Part shown: in pieces, positions 14,115-19,318 of the stretch
Numbering within the stretch: position 1 is the stretch's first letter
Layout: the number at the start of each line of letters is the position of its first letter
DNA from: Bacillota bacterium
Lineage (GTDB): Bacteria; Bacillota; Dethiobacteria; DTU022
Assembly: GCA_012727685.1 (NCBI GenBank)
Contig: JAAYGO010000287.1
Span: 1 to 19,318, forward strand
Direction of reading: 5' to 3'
DNA length: 19,318 bases
Made by a program: the position numbers and the translations under genes
The notes under the pieces: model-generated
The model's input: the letters and a program-made list of their open reading frames with translations, nothing else
What the model was told of the DNA's origin: nothing
Database searches by the model: none

Positions 14115-16799
14115 TTAGCGGATTTTAACCTTTTTCTGCAAAATACTGGCCGCTGCGCCTTTTATCAGCCAATTAATGCCGTCCGCTACACTGGGCAACA
14201 GCCCCGCCGCCGCGATCAGCGCCCAATCGGCCGCCGAAAGGTTTGCCGTATAAAACAGCGGCCGCAAAAGGGGATGATAGATCACCAGGAGCATTAAGAG
14301 GCAGGAAGAGGCTACGGCGCCGTTTAAATACCAGTTCGGTTTTCCGGCACCGGCCCAAAAGGGCTTCCCCTCCGCGCGGCATTCAAACACGTATATGAGC
14401 TGGGCGGCGATCAGGGCGGCAAAGGCCATCGTTTGCGCCTTTTTCAGGCTGGCTCCACCGGCCAGCGAAAAGGCGAACAAGGCCACGGTTACCACGGCGA
14501 TCAGCAGGCCGCGCGTGATCACCTGGCTCCATAAGCCGACGCTGAAGATTCCTTCCTGGCGCGGCCGGGGCGGCTGCTCCATCAGGGAGCGGTCCGGCCG
14601 GTCAAGGCCAAGGGCCAGGGCGGGCAAACCGTCGGTGACCAGGTTGATCCATAGAATCTGCATCGGGCGCAAAGGCAGGGGCATGCCGAGGATAATGCTT
14701 AAGACCATGGTCAACACCTCGCCCGTGTTGCAGCCGAGCAGGAAACGGATAAATTTGCGGATATTGCTAAAAATATTGCGCCCCTCTTCAACGGCGGCCA
14801 CGATGGTGCTGAAGTTGTCGTCGCTTAAGATCAGGGCGGCGGCTTCGCGGGTCACATCGGTCCCAGACTGCCCCATGGCGACGCCGATATCAGCTTCTTT
14901 TACCGCCGGGGCATCGTTGATGCCATCCCCGGTCATGGCCACCACCTCGCCAGCCCGGCGCAGCAGGCGCACGATGCGCAGTTTATGGGCGGGGCTGACC
15001 CGGGCAAAGACCCGGACCCGCCCGATCAGTTGCTGCAGCCGACGGTCGTCCATGGCCTCCAGCTCCTGGCCGGTCAGGAGCAGGTCGCCGCGCTGCAGGA
15101 TTTCGAGGCGCCGGGCAATGGCTTCGGCGGTAGCCCGGTGGTCGCCGGTAATCATCACCACCCGGATCCCGGCCCTGCGGCAGAGGCGGATCGCCGGCAG
15201 CGCCTCGGGACGGGGCGGGTCCTCCAGCCCCACCAAACCGGCCCAGATCAGCTCCCTTTCGGCCTCCGCCGCGCTATCGACCCTGGACGGCAGCTCCCGG
15301 TAGGCCACGGCGAGGGGGCGCAGGCCTAAAGAGGCCATGCGCTCCACCTGCCCGAGCAGCTCCCGGCGCTGTGCCCCCCCTAAAGCGATCACTTTCTCCC
15401 CCAACCGGATCCGGTTGCAGCGCTCCAGGACCAGCTCGGGCGCGCCTTTCAGCAGCAGGAACCGGTAATGGCCCTCCTGACGGATCACGCTCATCATTTT
15501 GCGCTCGGAAGAAAAGGGAAACTCCCGGATTCTTTGCGGATCGCGGCCTGACACTTTTAACCCCGCCCGGCGGGCCGCTTCCACCAGGGCCACCTCCGTG
15601 GGATCGCCCTGGAGCGAACCTCTATCTTCGTAGACGTTAGTGCAGCGCGCGGCAGCGGACAGCGTAAAACTTAAGGGACCGCTACTCTTTGCGCCGACCT
15701 TAAGCCATCCTTCCTGCTCCTGTACCTGGAACTCCCGGCCGGACCAGCGGTATAACCGGCCGCTGCTGTAGAGCTGGCTCACGCTCATCCGGTTCTCGGT
15801 AAGGGTGCCGGTTTTATCGGAGCAGATCACGGTGGCCGAGCCGAGGGTTTCCACTGCCGGCAGGCGGCGGGTGATGGCCCGCCTGCGGATCATGCGCTGC
15901 ACGCCCAGGGCCAGCGACACGGTCACGATGGCCGGCAGCCCCTCCGGAATGGCCGCCACGGCCAGGCTGACCCCGGCCATGAACATGGCGTAGAGCGGTT
16001 CGCCCCGGATCACGCCCAGGATGGTGACCAGGCTGCAAATCACCAGGCATGCGGCTACCAGCGTCTTTCCCAGGCGGCCCAGGCGCTCCTGCAGCGGAGT
16101 GAGCTTCTGCTCAGCCGATTCGATTAAATGGGCGATCCGGCCCAGCTCCGTTTCCATGGCCGTGGCCACCACCACCCCCTGGCCCCGGCCGGCTACCACC
16201 TCCGTCCCGCTGAAAGCCATGTTGTAGGCGTCACCCGGCGAAGGGGCTGCGGCGCTTAAAGGGGCAGTTCTTTTGTGCACCGCTGCCGATTCCCCGGTGA
16301 GAGCCGCTTCATTAATGGAAAGGGCCTGGGCGGCGATCAGCCGCAGATCGGCGCTGATCCGGTCTCCCGCTTCGAGCAAGACCTGGTCGCCCGGAACCAC
16401 ATCCCGGGCGGGAACAACTTCAATTCTCCCCTCCCGCAGCACCCGGCAGCGCGGCGCCACCAGCCGTTTCAGCGATTCCAGGGAACGCTCCGCCCGGTAC
16501 TCCTGGATCAGCCCCAACACCGCATTGAGAATGACAATCACTAAAATGGTCAGCGCGTCTGCAAGTTCACCGAGCAGCGACGAAAGCAGCGTTGCCCCCA
16601 GGAGCACCAGCACCATGAAATCTTTGAACTGGTTGATAAACAATGTGAGCAGTGAAGGACGGCGCGATTCCGCCAGGGCGTTTTCGCCCCAGCGCCGGCG
16701 CCGTGCCAGCACCTCTGCCGCGCTTAAACCCAGACGCGGATCGCTGGCCAGGCGCCGGCATACTTCTTCTGCCGTCATGGTAGTCCACTGTGCGAACAC
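14115..16799 (-). CDS. P2A-type Ca2+-transporting ATPase (YloB-like)
   Basis: Membrane pump of 894 residues, the normal length for bacterial SERCA-like ATPases. It has an N-terminal cation-ATPase domain, the actuator motif LTGES (167-171), phosphorylated D328 in CSDKTGTLT, nucleotide-binding KGAPELVLERC (451-461), TGDH (551-554) and MTGDGINDAP. Residues aligning with the SERCA calcium ligands are all present: E286 in PEGLP (M4), N691 and E694 (M5), and N719, T722 and D723 in NLVTDGLP (M6). This supports calcium export rather than heavy-metal transport, and no CPC-type motif is present. Likely start is GTG 16799 with AAGGGGG six bases upstream. B. subtilis has the homologous yloB at this position, between yloA (rqcH) and yloC (yicC); there it is linked to spores. 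Confidence 0.96.
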   Translation of the reverse strand: MFAQWTTMTAEEVCRRLASDPRLGLSAAEVLARRRRWGENALAESRRPSLLTLFINQFKDFMVLVLLGATLLSSLLGELADALTILVIVILNAVLGLIQEYRAERSLESLKRLVAPRCRVLREGRIEVVPARDVVPGDQVLLEAGDRISADLRLIAAQALSINEAALTGESAAVHKRTAPLSAAAPSPGDAYNMAFSGTEVVAGRGQGVVVATAMETELGRIAHLIESAEQKLTPLQERLGRLGKTLVAACLVICSLVTILGVIRGEPLYAMFMAGVSLAVAAIPEGLPAIVTVSLALGVQRMIRRRAITRRLPAVETLGSATVICSDKTGTLTENRMSVSQLYSSGRLYRWSGREFQVQEQEGWLKVGAKSSGPLSFTLSAAARCTNVYEDRGSLQGDPTEVALVEAARRAGLKVSGRDPQRIREFPFSSERKMMSVIRQEGHYRFLLLKGAPELVLERCNRIRLGEKVIALGGAQRRELLGQVERMASLGLRPLAVAYRELPSRVDSAAEAERELIWAGLVGLEDPPRPEALPAIRLCRRAGIRVVMITGDHRATAEAIARRLEILQRGDLLLTGQELEAMDDRRLQQLIGRVRVFARVSPAHKLRIVRLLRRAGEVVAMTGDGINDAPAVKEADIGVAMGQSGTDVTREAAALILSDDNFSTIVAAVEEGRNIFSNIRKFIRFLLGCNTGEVLTMVLSIILGMPLPLRPMQILWINLVTDGLPALALGLDRPDRSLMEQPPRPRQEGIFSVGLWSQVITRGLLIAVVTVALFAFSLAGGASLKKAQTMAFAALIAAQLIYVFECRAEGKPFWAGAGKPNWYLNGAVASSCLLMLLVIYHPLLRPLFYTANLSAADWALIAAAGLLPSVADGINWLIKGAAASILQKKVKIR

Positions 16800-16903
16800 A
16801 ATCGGCCCCCTTCCGCTGATCTAATCGGCAGCCCCGTTGACCATCGTTTTGCCCGGACGGGCCGCTTCATAACTGCAGTCCCTGGCGGTCATTCCAATGC
16901 CGG

Positions 16904-17848
16904 TCATTCTAAAATGCGGTTCTGCCAGACCGCCCCTTCATACACCACCGGCCTTGTTTCCAGTTGCTCGTGCGCCATGTACCAGTTAAGTGCGTCCAGA
17001 AAAGCATCGCGGGAAACCGCTTCCGCTTCCGGGCAAGCGATCGCATGCTCCCCTTCCAGCAAAGCCTGTAAACCCCATTCGGCAAGCGGCAAGAGGTTAA
17101 AATCGACCAGGCCCTCGTTGAGCCGCCGCACCGCGGCGCTGTAAGCCCGGTAAAAGGCGGCAATCTGATCCTCTTTTTGCTGCAGCGCTTCACCGGTAAA
17201 GAGAATGACACCGGCAGCAGGCTTTTCCTCTTCACCGCCGCCCATCACCACGGCCCCGGCGGCCAGGGCTTGGGCGGCGAGGTGGCGGGGTAAAAACGCC
17301 GCCGCCGCACGCTCCTCGAGGTATGCTGCAAGGGCATCCTCCGGGCGGGAGGCGATTGCAAGCTGCACCGCGGTCAGATCCAGCTCATGCTCACGCAGCA
17401 GTTTCTCCAGGAGATAGAGTTCATTTAGATCATCGGAAAGGGCCACAGGCACGTTATGCAAGGCGGCAAAGGAACCGCTTTTTTCCGGGGCGGCCGCCAA
17501 TAAATAGTCCGCGCCGGAAAGGGAGGTGGCCATCACGAAAAAGCCTTGCTCCTGCAGGCGGATCAGGCTGAAGAGATCGCTCAGCGCCCCGTCAGCCGCC
17601 CCGGAACAGAGATAAATCTCCGGATTTTCCACGCCGCCCGCCTTGATTAATTCCACCCTGATGCCCTGATCAAGAAATAGCTCCATTTCCCGGGCAACCA
17701 GCAGCGGCAATACCGCCACCCCTTCCGCCGCCGCAATGGAGAGATCTACCGGCTCCACTGCCTCTTCCTGCTCCACTGTGCCATTGCCGCCGCATCCCGC
17801 AACCAGTGCAAAAAGCAGCAGCATCAATATGAACTTAGATTTAACCAA
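16904..17848 (-). CDS. NitT/TauT-like ABC transporter solute-binding lipoprotein
   Basis: Predicted lipoprotein of 314 residues: a short basic start (MVKSK), a hydrophobic stretch, and the lipobox LVAGC with Cys19, followed by a charged linker. The mature part begins VDLSIAAAEGVAVLPLLVAR and continues with EMELFLDQGIRVELI, typical of the SsuA/NMT1-like periplasmic-binding fold used for nitrate, sulfonates, thiamine precursors and similar solutes. The ligand cannot be told. TTG 17848 is chosen because GGGAGG stands eight bases upstream and because it places the signal peptide at the N-terminus; ATG 17890 would add 14 residues before it. No permease or ATPase gene is adjacent, so it is an orphan in this window. 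The 104-bp gap to the Ca2+-ATPase gene has a 9-bp CGGTCATTC direct repeat and no clear terminator. Confidence 0.88.
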   Translation of the reverse strand: MVKSKFILMLLLFALVAGCGGNGTVEQEEAVEPVDLSIAAAEGVAVLPLLVAREMELFLDQGIRVELIKAGGVENPEIYLCSGAADGALSDLFSLIRLQEQGFFVMATSLSGADYLLAAAPEKSGSFAALHNVPVALSDDLNELYLLEKLLREHELDLTAVQLAIASRPEDALAAYLEERAAAAFLPRHLAAQALAAGAVVMGGGEEEKPAAGVILFTGEALQQKEDQIAAFYRAYSAAVRRLNEGLVDFNLLPLAEWGLQALLEGEHAIACPEAEAVSRDAFLDALNWYMAHEQLETRPVVYEGAVWQNRILE

Positions 17849-17856
17849 CCACCCCA

Positions 17857-17862
17857 CCTCCC
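17857..17862 (-). promoter_or_regulatory. Ribosome binding site deciding the lipoprotein start
   Basis: GGGAGG on the minus strand, with its core eight bases before TTG 17848. An in-frame GTG at 17857 overlaps it and is therefore unlikely to be used. Confidence 0.7.
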
Positions 17863-17992
17863 ATGGTGCCGGGCCTTGACATTGTGACATTAAATGTCTT
17901 TTTTATCCTTTTATTCTATTTCATTACATCTATTTTTCCTTCGCCAAGGCCATCCTTTGCCCGACAATTATTCATTGATCTATGCATATGCC

Positions 17993-18032
17993 GGCTTGAG
18001 GGCTTGTATACATGATCTCAGGCCTTGAAGCC
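17993..18032. other. Imperfect 40-bp inverted repeat upstream of rqcH
   Basis: Arms GGCTTGAGGGCTTG and CAGGCCTTGAAGCC pair at 11 of 14 positions by Watson-Crick bonds around a centre with GTATAC. It lies in the divergent region between the lipoprotein gene and rqcH, upstream of the rqcH promoter. No T-run follows on either strand, so it is not an intrinsic terminator. Confidence 0.4.
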
Positions 18033-18064
18033 CGCCGCCGGGATCTAACAGCTATTTTCCCGCC

Positions 18065-18093
18065 ATGACAATTTGGCGCAGAAAGAGTATACT
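18065..18093 (+). promoter_or_regulatory. Sigma-A-type promoter of rqcH
   Basis: ATGACA (18065-18070, five of six to TTGACA), a 17-bp spacer, and TATACT (18088-18093, five of six to TATAAT). The predicted start is near 18100, followed by AGGGGG about nine bases before ATG 18117. This is the best-matching promoter seen in the window. Confidence 0.7.
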
Positions 18094-18116
18094 GGAGCAC
18101 GAGGGGGTGGGAAAGG

Positions 18117-19318
18117 ATGGCTTTTGACAGCCTGATCATGACCGCGGTGACGGGGGAGCTGCGCGCGCAAGCCATCGGCGCCAGGATCCAGCGCATATAC
18201 CAGCCGGACCGTTATGACCTGCTGTTTTACATGCACCGCTACGGTGAGCCGCTGGTTTTGCTGCTCTCATGCCATCCCCAGTGGGCCAGGATCCACCTGA
18301 CCGGGGAAGAGTACCGGCACCCGGAACAACCGGCGCCCTTTTGCATGCTGCTGCGCAAATACCTGATCGGAGCCGCCATCGCCGCCTTCCGGCAGCACCC
18401 TCCCGAAAGGGTGCTGGAAATAGAGTTTAAAGCTCCGGAAGCGCTGCCTACGGTTAAGCTGATCGCGGAAATCATGGGGCGCCGCAGCAACATCGTGCTG
18501 GTGGACGAACGCGGCATCATACTGGGCGCGGTGCGCACCGCCGGCCTGGAGCAAAATGCAGCTCGCCCGGTGATGCCGGGGGAAGTTTACCGGGCGGTGC
18601 CCGCTCAAAACAAGCTCAATCCCCTGGCGCTTGAATGTGAAGAACTGGGCAGCGTCCTGCTGCCCCTTGTGCAAAGCGGAGTTGACCCCGCGCAGGCGCT
18701 GGTAAAGGCGGTAGCCGGAGTGAGCCCCCTGGCCGCTGCCGAGATTGTTCACCGCTGCGGATGGGATAAAGGGTCGCCTGAAAACTCCGTGCAGCGGCTC
18801 TGCCGCACCCTCCGGGAGCTCTACAGCAGCGTTTTGCGCGGCGAGAGCGAACCCATGATCGCCGGAAGGCACTATGCCGCCTTTGCCCTGACCCATTTGG
18901 CAGCGGAAAAACCCATCTCTTTCTCCGGGGTCAACGAGATGCTCGACTATTATTACAGCACCATGCTGCGGGAAGAGCGGTCTGAACAACTGCGCCGCAC
19001 CCTCAGGCATGCCGTTGACAAACAGCTCGGCCGCTTAAGACGCAAACTGGCGGAGCAGCAAAATGAGTACCAATCCGCCGAAGAGGCGCCCCGCTACCGC
19101 GTTTACGGAGAGCTCATCCTTGCCTGCGGCCACCAGGTTCCCCGGGGCGCAAACGAGGTCGAGCTTCCCGATTTATACCAGCCCGGCCAAACGGTCACGG
19201 TGCCCCTTGACCCGGCGCTGCCGGCTGCGGCAAATGCGCAGAGATATTTTGCCCGCTACCGCAAAGCCCAAAAAGGGCTGGCCGAAATCGAGAAGCAACT
19301 GGCCCGAACCAGGGCGGA
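18117..19318 (+). CDS. rqcH: Ribosome quality control protein RqcH (NFACT/FbpA family), 3'-truncated by the window
   Basis: An open frame runs from ATG 18117 to the window edge (400 codons, no stop); the full protein is usually about 570-590 residues. RqcH binds obstructed 50S subunits and recruits Ala-tRNA to add alanine tails to stalled peptides. The NFACT-N domain begins MAFDSLIMTAVTGELRAQAI and has QRIYQPD, FCMLLRKYL and EIMGRRSNIVLVD. A helix-hairpin-helix region (about 205-222, GVSPLAAAEIVHRCG) follows, then DYYYSTMLREE and the first coiled-coil arm (about 295-330), with charged helix again at the end. Family residues D97-R98, needed for tailing in B. subtilis, read E97-R98 here. The NFACT-R domain would lie beyond the window. 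B. subtilis yloA also neighbours the Ca2+-ATPase gene. Confidence 0.95.
   Translation, partial: MAFDSLIMTAVTGELRAQAIGARIQRIYQPDRYDLLFYMHRYGEPLVLLLSCHPQWARIHLTGEEYRHPEQPAPFCMLLRKYLIGAAIAAFRQHPPERVLEIEFKAPEALPTVKLIAEIMGRRSNIVLVDERGIILGAVRTAGLEQNAARPVMPGEVYRAVPAQNKLNPLALECEELGSVLLPLVQSGVDPAQALVKAVAGVSPLAAAEIVHRCGWDKGSPENSVQRLCRTLRELYSSVLRGESEPMIAGRHYAAFALTHLAAEKPISFSGVNEMLDYYYSTMLREERSEQLRRTLRHAVDKQLGRLRRKLAEQQNEYQSAEEAPRYRVYGELILACGHQVPRGANEVELPDLYQPGQTVTVPLDPALPAAANAQRYFARYRKAQKGLAEIEKQLARTRA

Noticed and set aside
16848..16862. GCCCG/CGGGC hairpin between the Ca2+-ATPase and lipoprotein genes as a terminator
   Set aside because: On the minus strand, the direction of transcription, it is followed by AAAA rather than T residues, so it does not fit an intrinsic terminator.
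17886..17904. Possible intrinsic terminator (GACATTAAATGTC then a T-run) on the plus strand
   Set aside because: The stem is only five or six AT-rich base pairs and no plus-strand gene lies upstream to be terminated.
18267..19010. A 247-codon minus-strand open frame opposite rqcH
   Set aside because: The plus strand encodes recognisable NFACT-N sequence throughout; the antisense frame has no recognisable motif.

Overview
The window is a GC-rich stretch of chromosome whose gene order is the conserved core block known from Bacillus subtilis as yloA-yloB-yloC-remA-gmk-rpoZ-coaBC-priA-def-fmt-rsmB-(rlmN)-prpC-prkC-rsgA-rpe. Gene content (SpoIIM-type protein, RemA, PrkC with PASTA repeats, RqcH), purine-rich Shine-Dalgarno sites and frequent TTG/GTG starts point to a spore-forming, GC-rich Firmicute, probably of class Clostridia (Moorella/Desulfotomaculum/Thermacetogenium-like). 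Genus-level placement is a guess.

Layout, left to right. Minus strand, 52-9770: a RidA-family gene, rpe, rsgA, prkC, prpC, rsmB, fmt, def and priA, transcribed right to left as a tight operon with ATGA overlaps at rsgA/rpe and def/fmt. Plus strand, 9826-10476: a SpoIIM-family membrane protein gene, head-to-head with priA and tail-to-tail with coaBC. An intergenic stretch (10477-10748) carries a copy of a widespread GTCATCCTGAGCGAAGCGAA-type repeat. Minus strand, 10749-13927: coaBC, rpoZ, gmk, remA and yicC, a second tight operon. A repeat-bearing gap (13928-14114) holds a 21-bp palindrome and purine/pyrimidine-biased repeats. Minus strand, 14115-16799: a P2A-type Ca2+-ATPase. Minus strand, 16904-17848: an orphan NitT/TauT-like solute-binding lipoprotein. 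Plus strand, 18117 to the window end: rqcH (NFACT/FbpA family), 3'-truncated by the window, behind a good sigma-A-type promoter.

The genes are mostly housekeeping: translation start and protein maturation (fmt, def), rRNA modification and 30S maturation (rsmB, rsgA), ribosome rescue (rqcH), RNA processing (yicC), replication restart (priA), transcription (rpoZ), nucleotide, CoA and pentose metabolism (gmk, coaBC, rpe), and a Ser/Thr kinase/phosphatase pair (prkC/prpC) that in B. subtilis is reported to act on the neighbouring RsgA. Departures from the textbook arrangement are the absence of rlmN between rsmB and prpC, the spoIIM-like gene inserted in antisense orientation, the orphan lipoprotein, and two kinds of intergenic repeat. 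I found no phage, CRISPR, transposase, toxin-antitoxin or biosynthetic system, and no clearly new multi-gene system.
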